A stretch of 64,000 bases of DNA from Cycloclasticus sp. 46_120_T64 (lineage in GTDB: Bacteria; Pseudomonadota; Gammaproteobacteria; Methylococcales; Cycloclasticaceae): contig MAAM01000005.1 of the NCBI GenBank assembly GCA_002162695.1, positions 186,001 to 250,000 of the forward strand, written 5' to 3'. The notes under the pieces are model-generated. The model saw nothing but the letters and a program-made list of their open reading frames with translations. It was not told the DNA's origin and searched no databases. A program made the position numbers and the translations under genes. How positions within the stretch are numbered: the first letter of the stretch is position 1; each line of letters opens with the position of its first letter. Shown here one piece after another: positions 26,551-35,627 of this stretch.

Positions 26551-27330
26551 TTAATGAATAAAACTATGCAACCAGCCAATCAACACGATGCCACATAACA
26601 TTAAGATAATTTGCTCAACCGCAGCGGCTAAGTGCACTCGCTTATGCAAGGTGGGTATTAAATCGGCGACCGCGATATAAATAAAACTCGCCGCGGCAAA
26701 GGCCAACACATAAGGTAATAAAGGTTCAAAGTCATCCAACCAGAAATAGGCAAGCAAACCGCCAACTAAGGTCGCTAGACTAGAAATTACATTATAAAGA
26801 ATCGCTTTTTTCCGGCTAAAACCACTCTGTAACAGAATCGCAAAATCACCCACTTCTTGTGGTATCTCATGCGTGGTCACCGCCAATGCGGTCACTACAC
26901 CGAGGTGAATATCGGTTAAAAAGGCCGCCGCAATCAAAATACCATCAACAAAATTATGTACGCTATCACCCACTAAAATCAGCGTGCCGGCCGATTTATG
27001 GCTATGCGCGTGCACATCAATATGCCCCTCACAGTCATCGTGGTGACAATGTCGCCACAACACCAGCTTCTCCAACACAAAGAAGAACATCAAACCGCCG
27101 AGTATCGTTAACGACAGATTATGGAAATTTTCTACCCCAACGTCTTCCAAGGCATGTGGAATCAAGCCGACAAAAGACACACTCAGCAGCGCACCTGTAG
27201 CAAAACTAACGCTAAACGGTAATGCCTTGCTGACGATTTTTTTCGGTAATAAGAGTACCAGTGATGCCGCCATCACACTCAACACGCCGCCCAATAAGGT
27301 AAATAGGATAATCCAGGTTAATGTGCTCAT
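26551..27330 (-). CDS. ZIP-family divalent metal transporter
   Basis: The 259-residue membrane protein has about eight helices and a His-rich cytoplasmic loop (CHHDDCEGHIDVHAHSHK, about residues 94-112). The metal-site helices carry HNFVDG and HEIPQEVGD, the ZIP signature for Zn2+/Fe2+ uptake-type transporters. The exact metal is unknown. In E. coli, yfiH is followed directly by clpB; here this gene sits between them, 12 bp after pgeF, as an extra member. Confidence 0.9.
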   Translation of the reverse strand: MSTLTWIILFTLLGGVLSVMAASLVLLLPKKIVSKALPFSVSFATGALLSVSFVGLIPHALEDVGVENFHNLSLTILGGLMFFFVLEKLVLWRHCHHDDCEGHIDVHAHSHKSAGTLILVGDSVHNFVDGILIAAAFLTDIHLGVVTALAVTTHEIPQEVGDFAILLQSGFSRKKAILYNVISSLATLVGGLLAYFWLDDFEPLLPYVLAFAAASFIYIAVADLIPTLHKRVHLAAAVEQIILMLCGIVLIGWLHSFIH

Positions 27331-27342
27331 GTGTTTATATAA

Positions 27343-28074
27343 TTATGCTTGAAGCCAAATTAGTGACGCCATACGGCCAGTTATCGGCTCGCGTCGGTAG
27401 GAATAAAACTGATCTGCCGCATTATACGTGCAATGCTCGCCACCATAAATTCTTTTCACTCCATTTTGAAGCAGCCTCATTCTTGCCAGAGCATATAAAT
27501 CCGTCAAATAATGCGATTCATCCACCTGCCGAAACGCTTGCTGGCTGATTGAATCCCTAGCCATAAATGCATCCCGAACTTCTGCGCCAACTTCAAATTC
27601 CCCCGGACCAATCGCCGGCCCCAACCAAGCAAGCAGCGTATCCGCCGGCGCAAGCTGGGCAACAGTTTTTTCAATGATACCGGCGAGTAGGCCACGCCAG
27701 CCCGCGTGAATGGCCGCAATCGCGGTTCCATTCTTATTACAGAGTAAAACCGGCAAACAATCTGCCGTTAGCACCGCACAAACGCGGTTAGTTGCACGAG
27801 CAATCACCGCGTCAGCTTGTGGGACGTTTGTTGCAACCCCGTCTAACTGATAAATATCGCAGCCATGTACTTGATTCAACCATACAGGATCTTCTGGCAA
27901 GCCCAGTTCACGCCTGAGTGTCGCTTTATTACTGATAACCGCCGTGGCTTGATCATCGACGTGGTTAGCCAAATTAAAGCTCGTAAAACCACCCTGACTC
28001 ACCCCGCCATCCCGACAAGTTGTAAGAGCGACAACCTGCTCTGGCACTGGCCAGTCCGCCGCAATGAAGCGCAT
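27343..28074 (-). CDS. pgeF: PgeF/YfiH family protein (laccase-domain; peptidoglycan editing/purine nucleoside phosphorylase)
   Basis: The 243-residue product has the metal-ligand motifs of the DUF152 laccase fold: NQVHG, LTADCLPVLL and IHAGWRG. E. coli PgeF (YfiH) corrects UDP-MurNAc peptide errors, and relatives show purine nucleoside phosphorylase activity. It starts 5 bp after the rluD stop, the conserved rluD-yfiH order. Confidence 0.93.
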   Translation of the reverse strand: MRFIAADWPVPEQVVALTTCRDGGVSQGGFTSFNLANHVDDQATAVISNKATLRRELGLPEDPVWLNQVHGCDIYQLDGVATNVPQADAVIARATNRVCAVLTADCLPVLLCNKNGTAIAAIHAGWRGLLAGIIEKTVAQLAPADTLLAWLGPAIGPGEFEVGAEVRDAFMARDSISQQAFRQVDESHYLTDLYALARMRLLQNGVKRIYGGEHCTYNAADQFYSYRREPITGRMASLIWLQA

Positions 28075-28079
28075 AAGGC

Positions 28080-29075
28080 TTATTTTACCGGTGTTTCAGT
28101 TGTCAGTACTTTGACTAAGTTTTTCATGTCCTCAGGCATCTCACAGTCCCAAGAAATCTCTTCTCCGCTAATCGGGTGCACGACCCCGAGTCTAGCGGCA
28201 TGCAACGCTTGCCGTCTAAACGAACGCAAGGTATCACTGAGTAACTCGCTAGCATTTGCAATCGCTCTAAAGCGACCGCCATAGACCGGGTCACCGACGA
28301 TTGCATGATTCAAGTGGCTCATATGCACCCGAATTTGATGAGTACGCCCCGTCTCCAGCTTTACTCGTAACAAGGTATGTTTAGCAAAACGTTTCGCCAC
28401 ACGGTAATGGGTAATCGCCTCTTTACCGCCACCTCGTTTTACCGCATAACGTTTACGATCTGTTGGATGTCGTGCAAGCGGCTGATCAACGGTGCCTCCA
28501 GCGGTCATATAACCACGAACCACCGCTAAATATTCACGCTCAAAGGCTCGGGCTTGTAACTGATCAACCAGTGTTTTATGCGCGGTTAAGGTTCTCGCCA
28601 CCATCAACAAACCACTCGTGTCTTTATCGATTCGATGTACCAAACCCGCGCGTGGCAAGCCTTCTAAACTCGCATCATGATGCAATAAGGCGTTTTGTAA
28701 GGTGCCGTCCCAATTGCCCGCCGCCGGGTGCACGACTAGGCCAGCCGGTTTATTAACCACCAACATCGCCTCGTCTTCATACACGATATCCAGCGCGATC
28801 GGCTCGGCTTTAACTTCCAAGCTCACATCGGCAATCGGGTTAATCCACACGGTTTCCCCACCATTCACCTTATCGCGCGGTCTAAACACCGTATCATCGA
28901 CCTTGATATTAGCGCTATTTATCCAGCTTTTTAAGCGGCTACGCGAATATTCAGGGCATAATTCAGCCAGTGCTTGGTCAAGCCTCAGGCCAGCCATTTC
29001 TTCAGGGATGGTTAATTCAATTTGTTGTTGTGTTTTCAAGTCGATAACATTGTAATAATTGATTTGCTCCGGCAT
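28080..29075 (-). CDS. rluD: 23S rRNA pseudouridine(1911/1915/1917) synthase
   Basis: RluD modifies helix 69 of 23S rRNA. An S4-like RNA-binding domain (about 25-95, RLDQALAELCPEYSRSRLKSWI) precedes the RluA-type catalytic domain, with HRIDKDTSGLLM near residue 150 providing the catalytic Asp. The 331-residue length is normal. The gene is divergent from bamD, as in E. coli. Confidence 0.96.
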   Translation of the reverse strand: MPEQINYYNVIDLKTQQQIELTIPEEMAGLRLDQALAELCPEYSRSRLKSWINSANIKVDDTVFRPRDKVNGGETVWINPIADVSLEVKAEPIALDIVYEDEAMLVVNKPAGLVVHPAAGNWDGTLQNALLHHDASLEGLPRAGLVHRIDKDTSGLLMVARTLTAHKTLVDQLQARAFEREYLAVVRGYMTAGGTVDQPLARHPTDRKRYAVKRGGGKEAITHYRVAKRFAKHTLLRVKLETGRTHQIRVHMSHLNHAIVGDPVYGGRFRAIANASELLSDTLRSFRRQALHAARLGVVHPISGEEISWDCEMPEDMKNLVKVLTTETPVK

Positions 29076-29113
29076 TATAACCGCTTAATTTATCTTAACC
29101 CGTTATTTAACCC

Positions 29114-29968
29114 ATGACTTTAATCACCCGCTTAGCCCTGAAACCTTTTTTATTGCTTATTTTCTGCCTCACACTCAACGCCTGCTCAATACTCGAGGAG
29201 ATGAGCCCTGAGAATGACCTTGATGAGCAAGCGGGTTGGTCAGCGGCTGACTTTTACCAACAGGCTAAGACCGAGTTAGACGAAGAAAACTACGGCAAAG
29301 CGATTGAGCTATATGAAGCGCTTGAGTCTCGCTACCCATTTGGCAGCTACGCACAACAAGCACAAATCGATTTAGCCTTCGCTTATTATAAAAATGATGA
29401 GCCGGAGTCGGCCATCGCCACCGCCAATCGTTTTATTCGCATTCACCCTCGTCATACCAGTGTCGATTATATTTATTATTTGAAGGGGCTGATTAACTTT
29501 AACCGCGGGATTGGTCTATTAGAGCGCTTTTTACCGACCGACAAATCCCAGCGCGACCCTGGTGCCGCCGTTGAGTCAATGGATGATTTTGCGACATTAA
29601 TTAGACGTTTCCCAAAGAGTCAGTACGTTGCCGACTCCAAGCAGCGCATCATCTCGCTACAATCCAACCTCGCTTTACACGATTTAAATGTCGCTCGTTA
29701 CTATATGAAACGAAAAGCCTATATTGCCGTGATCAATCGAGCCAAACACATTATTGAGGCCTACCCCAAAACCACCGCGGTGCCGCGCGCGCTACTGCTG
29801 ATGACCGACGCCTACCGACAAATTGGTATGAACGATTTAGCCGCCGATGCGCAGCGTATTTATAGCCTTAATTACCCGAACGGCCTACCGCCGATTGATA
29901 ACCCTAAGCTTGCCCAAGAAAAAACCACCTCAGAAAAAGTATGGCAATATCTTGAGTTGGATCAATAG
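29114..29968 (+). CDS. bamD: Outer membrane protein assembly factor BamD
   Basis: Essential lipoprotein of the BAM complex that inserts beta-barrel proteins. The signal peptide ends in a lipobox LNAC (about residue 24). Five TPR-like repeats follow, including DFYQQAKTELDEENYGKAIELYEALESRYPFG (shown here only by its ends DFYQQ and RYPFG) and SVDYIYYLKGLINF. The C-terminal ~40 residues after the last TPR are family-like. 284 residues is slightly longer than the E. coli protein (245). Divergent from rluD. Confidence 0.95.
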   Translation: MTLITRLALKPFLLLIFCLTLNACSILEEMSPENDLDEQAGWSAADFYQQAKTELDEENYGKAIELYEALESRYPFGSYAQQAQIDLAFAYYKNDEPESAIATANRFIRIHPRHTSVDYIYYLKGLINFNRGIGLLERFLPTDKSQRDPGAAVESMDDFATLIRRFPKSQYVADSKQRIISLQSNLALHDLNVARYYMKRKAYIAVINRAKHIIEAYPKTTAVPRALLLMTDAYRQIGMNDLAADAQRIYSLNYPNGLPPIDNPKLAQEKTTSEKVWQYLELDQ

Positions 29969-30009
29969 GCGTAAAACATAAACCGCCGTTGAAAGAGACT
30001 ATTTGTAAA

Positions 30010-30143
30010 CTGGGCTGAGTGAGGCACGAAGCCCAGCATTACACCAAGCTACCCCCCCCCCTGAATATTGACCGGGCTTCCTAACGTCAGCGCCAGCCTG
30101 CCGGGCAAGTACTTTTGTAGGTTTGGGGTGAGCTTGCGAAGCT
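30010..30143. repeat. REP-like palindromic fragments in the bamD-nadE gap
   Basis: The 182-bp gap between bamD and nadE has no ORF. It holds a hairpin CTGGGCT/AGCCCAG (30010-30036) containing the 13-mer GGCACGAAGCCCA, which recurs at 39884-39896. A ten-base C run lies at 30052-30061, and a hairpin GAGCTT-GCG-AAGCTC ends near 30143 after GTAGGTTTGGGGT. The pieces resemble dispersed REP-type elements of gammaproteobacteria, in eroded form. Confidence 0.5.
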
Positions 30144-30150
30144 CAATAAA

Positions 30151-31776
30151 TCACTCGTCTAAGAATATAAAACGACTGAAACCCGAGGTCATCGGGAAGC
30201 GGCGTTCACGACCAAAAGCTCGTGATGTTATCTTCACCCCAGGCGGTGACTGTCGGCGTTTATATTCATTCTGTTCGACCAGCCTCAACACCCTGTCGAC
30301 CACCGCTTTGTCATAACCCACCGCCAGTATCTCCTTCCTAGATTGATCTAGCTCGATAAAACGCTCTAAAATATCATCTAACACGGGGTACGGAGGCAAG
30401 CTATCCTCATCTTTTTGGTCGGGTGCTAACTCAGCCGATGGCGGCCGTGTAATGACCCGCTGAGGAATAACCGGCGACAACTCATTACGGTATTGAGCTA
30501 AGGCATACACCAGCATTTTTGGCACGTCTTTTATCGGTGCAAAACCACCCGCCATATCGCCATACAAGGTCGCATAACCCACGCTCATTTCACTTTTATT
30601 GCCGGTCGTGAGTAATATCTTTCTTTTTTTATTCGAAATAGCCATCAGCAACACGCCTCGGCTACGGGCTTGAATGTTTTCCTCGGTCACATCCGACGCT
30701 AAGCCTTCAAAAGCACCACTCAACATCTGCGAGAATGCATTGATCGCCGGTTCAATCGGAATCGTTGCGTGTTTAACAGCCAGTGCCTCGGCTTGTTTGA
30801 TAGCGTCTTCATTGCTCATATCGGCGGTATAACGCGATGGCATCAGTACCACTTCCACAGAATCACCGCCCAGCGCATCGGCCGCTATCGCCAATACCAG
30901 AGCCGAATCGATGCCTCCCGACAAACCCAATACCGCGCCGTTAAAACCATTTTTAATCACATAATCGCGTACCGCCAACACCAGCGCCTGATACACACTC
31001 GCTAACTCGGGTAAGAGTTTGGCCAGCTTTTCATCACTGCTCGTAGCAACGACACCCGCGTTGAACTCAACAAAGCTAATGCCTTCGACGAATTCAGCAA
31101 TATTGTGCACGATCTCACCCTGCGCATTCATCACAAAAGACGCGCCATCAAACACCAGCTCATCCTGCCCACCGACTTGATTGACGTAGGCGATTGGCAA
31201 CGCCGTTTCTGCCACTCTAGCTTGCAATACCTGCTCACGGCGCTGTGCTTTATTTAACTCAAAAGGCGAAGCGTTTAAATTAACAATCAGGCTTGCTCCC
31301 GCTTGTTTTAGCTGGCCACAAACGGCTGGCGTCCAAATATCCTCACAAATACTCAGGCCGATGGTCTCGCCGCAAAGCTCAAATACGGTGGCGTGCGTAC
31401 CGGCTTGAAAATAACGTTTTTCATCAAACACACCATAATTAGGCAGCTGTTGTTTACGGTAGTTCGCCACTAAACTGCCGCCTTGTAAGACCGCCGCACT
31501 ATTAAACAAACCGCCTTCGGCTTTTTCTGGGTAACCAATGATAATACTTAGGGACGGCTCACTATCCGCTATACGCTGCAACTCCTTCTCAACACGTTGA
31601 ATAAAGTCATCACGTAATAATAAATCTTCGGGTGGGTAGCCGGTTATCGCCAACTCAGGAAACACAATCGCGTCGGCGCTCTGCTGAGAAGCCTGTTGGC
31701 AAAACTCGATGATTCGATCGGCATTAGCGACCAAGTCGCCTACCACGGGATTAAACTGAACGAGGGCTAGTTTCAT
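30151..31776 (-). CDS. nadE: Glutamine-dependent NAD+ synthetase
   Basis: The last step of NAD synthesis. An N-terminal nitrilase-type glutaminase domain (1-~270) shows the Glu (FPELAITGYPPEDLL), Lys and Cys (SICEDIW) of the catalytic triad. The C-terminal synthetase has the ATP-pyrophosphatase P-loop LGLSGGIDSALVLAI near residue 285 and GNKSEMSVGYATLYGDMAGG. About 541 residues, normal for the two-domain form. The ATG at 31776 is preferred to the TTG at 31782. The start lies only 13 nt after the T-run of the sucCD terminator, leaving almost no independent leader. Confidence 0.96.
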   Translation of the reverse strand: MKLALVQFNPVVGDLVANADRIIEFCQQASQQSADAIVFPELAITGYPPEDLLLRDDFIQRVEKELQRIADSEPSLSIIIGYPEKAEGGLFNSAAVLQGGSLVANYRKQQLPNYGVFDEKRYFQAGTHATVFELCGETIGLSICEDIWTPAVCGQLKQAGASLIVNLNASPFELNKAQRREQVLQARVAETALPIAYVNQVGGQDELVFDGASFVMNAQGEIVHNIAEFVEGISFVEFNAGVVATSSDEKLAKLLPELASVYQALVLAVRDYVIKNGFNGAVLGLSGGIDSALVLAIAADALGGDSVEVVLMPSRYTADMSNEDAIKQAEALAVKHATIPIEPAINAFSQMLSGAFEGLASDVTEENIQARSRGVLLMAISNKKRKILLTTGNKSEMSVGYATLYGDMAGGFAPIKDVPKMLVYALAQYRNELSPVIPQRVITRPPSAELAPDQKDEDSLPPYPVLDDILERFIELDQSRKEILAVGYDKAVVDRVLRLVEQNEYKRRQSPPGVKITSRAFGRERRFPMTSGFSRFIFLDE

Positions 31777-31789
31777 AATCAACAGGCAT

Positions 31790-31816
31790 AAAAAAGGGCT
31801 GTATAGTTTACAGCCC
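31790..31816 (-). terminator. Intrinsic terminator after sucCD
   Basis: Perfect 8-bp stem GGGCTGTA/TACAGCCC (31796-31803, 31809-31816), 5-nt loop and six T on the minus strand. It sits between sucD and nadE. Confidence 0.9.
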
Positions 31817-31847
31817 TTTTAGTACTTCTTTAAATTTTAACGCTAAA

Positions 31848-32720
31848 TTAGCCCAAAATTTCTTTCATTTTTGCGCCCATTTCAGTCGGTGATTTCACAA
31901 TGTGAACACCCGCTGCTTCTAAAGCGGCAAATTTTGCTTCGGCTGTGCCTTGTCCACCAGAAACAATCGCACCAGCATGGCCCATACGTTTGCCTGGAGG
32001 CGCTGTAACACCCGCAATATAACCAACAACCGGCTTGGTAACATTATTTTTGATGTATTCAGCCGCTTCTTCTTCAGCCGTTCCACCAATTTCACCCACC
32101 ATGATAATACCTTTGGTGTTTTCATCGGCTTCAAAACGTGAAATAACGTCAATAAAGTTCATTCCGTGAATTGGATCACCACCAATACCGACACAAGTAC
32201 TTTGACCTAAGCCAGCCGTGGTAGTTTGATGAACGGCTTCATACGTTAAGGTACCTGAACGAGACACCACGCCAATACTACCGGCTTGGTGAATAAAGCC
32301 AGGCATAATGCCAATTTTGCACTCACCCGGGGTGATAACACCTGGGCAGTTAGGGCCGATTAATACAGCATTCTCATACTGTTCAAGCGAAGCCTTTACT
32401 TTCATCATGTCTAATACAGGAATACCTTCTGTAATACATACGATCACTTCAATACCTGCATCAGCCGCTTCTAAAATAGCATCGGCAGCGAACGGAGGTG
32501 GCACGTAGATCATGGTCGCAGTTGCGCCGGTATCTTTAACCGCTTCAGCTACTGTGTTGAAAACAGGCAGATCTAAATGTTTTTCACCACCACGGCCAGG
32601 CGTTACACCGCCCACCATTTTAGTGCCATAAGCAATCGCTTGCTCTGAGTGGAATGTGCCTTGTTTGCCAGTAAAACCTTGGCAAATTACTTTTGTGTCT
32701 TTATTAATTAAAATACTCAT
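31848..32720 (-). CDS. sucD: Succinyl-CoA synthetase alpha subunit
   Basis: The alpha subunit of the TCA-cycle enzyme that converts succinyl-CoA to succinate with NTP formation. CoA-binding N-terminal domain ([14 protein letters not shown]), phospho-His segment [17 protein letters not shown] near residue 245, and GIGGDP. 290 residues, normal. It follows sucC by 14 bp. Confidence 0.98.
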   Translation of the reverse strand: MSILINKDTKVICQGFTGKQGTFHSEQAIAYGTKMVGGVTPGRGGEKHLDLPVFNTVAEAVKDTGATATMIYVPPPFAADAILEAADAGIEVIVCITEGIPVLDMMKVKASLEQYENAVLIGPNCPGVITPGECKIGIMPGFIHQAGSIGVVSRSGTLTYEAVHQTTTAGLGQSTCVGIGGDPIHGMNFIDVISRFEADENTKGIIMVGEIGGTAEEEAAEYIKNNVTKPVVGYIAGVTAPPGKRMGHAGAIVSGGQGTAEAKFAALEAAGVHIVKSPTEMGAKMKEILG

Positions 32721-32734
32721 TATGACCCTCTAAA

Positions 32735-33895
32735 TTAAGATGCGGCTTTAACAGCAGCTTTAGCCGCTAGCCTTAAATCATCGGCAGCGATAATATCTAA
32801 ACCTGATTCTTTCAACAGCTCGCGCCCTTGATCGGCATTCGTACCTTCTAAACGAACCACAACAGGCACGTTTACACCCACTTCTTTAACCGCTTCAATA
32901 ATACCTTCGGCAATTAAGTTACAACGAACGATGCCACCAAAAATATTAACCAAAACCACTTTCACTTTGTCATCAGACAAAATCAGTTTAAAGGCTTCAG
33001 CAACACGCTCTGCCGTTGCACCACCGCCAACATCAAGGAAGTTTGCAGGGAAACCGCCTTCAAGTTTAACTAAGTCCATCGTCGCCATGGCCAAACCCGC
33101 ACCATTCACCATGCAACCAATGCTGCCATTTAACGTGATGTAGTTAAGTTCGTGCTGCTGCGCCAAATATTCTTTTTCATCTTCTTGTGAAGGGTCACGC
33201 ATCGCCACCATATCAGGATGACGGTAAGCCGCGTTATCATCTAAATTAACTTTTGCATCCAACGCAATTAAGTCACCATCACCATTAACAATTAATGGGT
33301 TAATTTCAACTTGGCTCGCATCTTTTGCAATAAACATAGCTAAAAGACCTGACATCACTTTAAACAACTGACCGACTTGTTTGCCTTTTAAACCCATTTT
33401 GAAAGCAATATCTCTGCTTTGGTATGGCTGTAAACCGGCAACAGGATCAACTGATGCTAATAAAATCTTCTCTGGTGTTTCTTCAGCCACTTCTTCAATA
33501 TCCATACCGCCTGCTTCAGACGCCATAAACATAATACGTTTGGTCGCACGATCAACCACTGCGCTCAAATATAGCTCACGATCAATCGGCTTAACTTCTT
33601 CAACGATTAACATTTCAATCGGCAAGCCTTCAGCATCTGTTTGCGGCGTTACTAAACGCGTGCCTAGCAATTTATTGCTGTATGCTTCAACTTCTTCAAT
33701 GCCTTTACATAACTTAACACCGCCCGCTTTACCACGGCCACCGGCGTGAACTTGAGCTTTAACCACCCAGCAATCACCGCCTAACTCTTTTGCCACATTA
33801 ACGGCCTCTGTTACCGAACGCGCAGGCTTTCCAGCCGGCACTGGCACGCCAAACTCAGCAAAAACCTGTTTTGCTTGATACTCATGTAAATTCAT
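32735..33895 (-). CDS. sucC: Succinyl-CoA synthetase beta subunit
   Basis: ATP-grasp beta subunit: [20 protein letters not shown] start, [17 protein letters not shown] nucleotide-binding segment, EINPLIV and the C-terminal flavodoxin-like domain with [16 protein letters not shown]. 386 residues, normal. The other TCA genes often linked to it (sucAB, sdh) are not in the window. Confidence 0.98.
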   Translation of the reverse strand: MNLHEYQAKQVFAEFGVPVPAGKPARSVTEAVNVAKELGGDCWVVKAQVHAGGRGKAGGVKLCKGIEEVEAYSNKLLGTRLVTPQTDAEGLPIEMLIVEEVKPIDRELYLSAVVDRATKRIMFMASEAGGMDIEEVAEETPEKILLASVDPVAGLQPYQSRDIAFKMGLKGKQVGQLFKVMSGLLAMFIAKDASQVEINPLIVNGDGDLIALDAKVNLDDNAAYRHPDMVAMRDPSQEDEKEYLAQQHELNYITLNGSIGCMVNGAGLAMATMDLVKLEGGFPANFLDVGGGATAERVAEAFKLILSDDKVKVVLVNIFGGIVRCNLIAEGIIEAVKEVGVNVPVVVRLEGTNADQGRELLKESGLDIIAADDLRLAAKAAVKAAS

Positions 33896-33985
33896 TCACT
33901 TTCCTCAGTTGTTGAACAATAGACTTAACCCGTCCATTTTAGGCGTTTTTTCTAAAAAAACTAGTCGAAGCCCTATAATAAACAA

Positions 33986-35611
33986 ATGATAACAACAAAC
34001 TCAGCCGACTCATTGGTACGCACCTGCTCTCTTGGCAATGGTTTTCAACTCCCCGCCGGACAAGCATGGAGAATGCTGAAGGTCTTTCACGCCTATCAGT
34101 TAGTACTATCTAGTGCATTCTTTGCGCTGTTTGTGAGCCATACCGGCCCGTCTATTTTTGGCCAAAGTAACCCTAGCCTATTCCATGCTGCCAGCCTTAG
34201 CTACCTAGCATTAACCGCTTTTAGCACCGTCTTTATTCGCAAACCCTATATAGCTTACGCTCGCCAAGTCCAGTTCAAAATCATTAGCGATATCGCCCTG
34301 CTAACGGTTCTGATGCACGCCAGCGGTGGCATTAGTAGTGGCCTAGGTGCTCTTCTCGCCGTCAGTGTCGCTGCCGGTGGTTTGTTAGCGGGCGGGCAAT
34401 GCACCTTACTGTTCGCGGCCATCGCCACCTTTGCCGTATTGGGCGAGCAAAGCTACGCCGACGTGCATGAGCTTTTTGACAAAACTTCCTACACTTACGC
34501 CGGTGTATTAAGCGCCTCTTTTTTCACCATCGCGATGCTTGCGTTAGTATTAGCAAAACGGGTAGAGACCTCCGAACAAATAACCCGCCAGCAAAGCCGT
34601 GAAATTAACGAGCTGACCCAGCTCAACAGCTTCATCATTAGCCAGCTGCAAGCTGGCATTATTGTCATTAACCGTGCGGGGGAAATTCGCCTGAACAATG
34701 AGGCGGCCAAGACCCTACTCGGGCAAAAGCTCCGCAACGGTCACCCCCTAGCCGAGTACTCCAGCGAGTGCTGGCAATTGTTCAAACACTGGCTCAACTC
34801 AGACGACGACCATTCTGCGAACCGCGCAGCTACTGCCAACTTACCGCAAATAAAACTCAGCTTTAGCCTACTCGACACCACGCTCGATGAAGCTTACATT
34901 ATCTTTATTGATGATTTATCCAACGTAGACCATGAAATTCAACAAGGCAAGCTCGCCTCCCTTGGCCGCTTAACCGCCAGCATCGCCCATGAGATACGTA
35001 ACCCACTCGGCGCTATTAGCCATGCGGGTGAACTACTCGCCGAATCGGACAGCATCCGTCAAGAAGACCAACGTTTGCTAGAAATAATTCACAACCATAG
35101 CGCACGTGTAAATAGTATCGTTAAAAATATTTTAGAACTCTCAAGGCACGATAAAAGCCATATTGAGCCCATAATACTCACCGATTGGCTTAAAGAATTT
35201 TCACTCGACTTCAGCGAACAGTTCGGCCTAGCTGAATCACCGCTAGATATTCAAGTCCAGGCTGATGCCTGCAATATTAATTTCGATAAAAACCACCTAA
35301 AACAAATTATCGACAACCTCTGTAGCAACGCTCTCAAATATGGCAAACAAGGAGAGTTAGCGGCAAAAATCAGCATCCAAACGGGCATTAATAACATCAA
35401 CCAGCAAACCTTTATATCCATCATCGACAACGGTACTGGCATCGATTCAACCAATGCCCAAAAAATATTCGAACCCTTTTTCACCACCTCCGCGTCAGGC
35501 ACAGGCTTAGGACTGTATATATCAAGTCAACTCGCGGTACTGAACCATGCTAAATTAAGTTACAGCAAGCACGCCAATGGCGGTAGCTGCTTCACCTTAC
35601 TTTTCACTTAA
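33986..35611 (+). CDS. pilS: Sensor histidine kinase PilS
   Basis: The 541 residues start with about six membrane helices (roughly 30-200), typical of PilS, then a PAS-like segment (about 215-310). The HisKA box SIAHEIRNPLGAISHAGELL is near residue 335 and the HATPase_c domain has DNLCSNALKYGK, DNGTGID and GTGLGLYIS. PilS controls PilR phosphorylation and so pilin transcription. pilR follows 16 bp downstream. Confidence 0.92.
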   Translation: MITTNSADSLVRTCSLGNGFQLPAGQAWRMLKVFHAYQLVLSSAFFALFVSHTGPSIFGQSNPSLFHAASLSYLALTAFSTVFIRKPYIAYARQVQFKIISDIALLTVLMHASGGISSGLGALLAVSVAAGGLLAGGQCTLLFAAIATFAVLGEQSYADVHELFDKTSYTYAGVLSASFFTIAMLALVLAKRVETSEQITRQQSREINELTQLNSFIISQLQAGIIVINRAGEIRLNNEAAKTLLGQKLRNGHPLAEYSSECWQLFKHWLNSDDDHSANRAATANLPQIKLSFSLLDTTLDEAYIIFIDDLSNVDHEIQQGKLASLGRLTASIAHEIRNPLGAISHAGELLAESDSIRQEDQRLLEIIHNHSARVNSIVKNILELSRHDKSHIEPIILTDWLKEFSLDFSEQFGLAESPLDIQVQADACNINFDKNHLKQIIDNLCSNALKYGKQGELAAKISIQTGINNINQQTFISIIDNGTGIDSTNAQKIFEPFFTTSASGTGLGLYISSQLAVLNHAKLSYSKHANGGSCFTLLFT

Positions 35612-35627
35612 TCTTTACGCTTAAATA

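Noticed and set aside
30052-30061. Ten-base C run as a phase-variation tract
   Set aside because: It lies between two gene 3' ends, not in a coding or promoter region, so slippage would not switch a gene.
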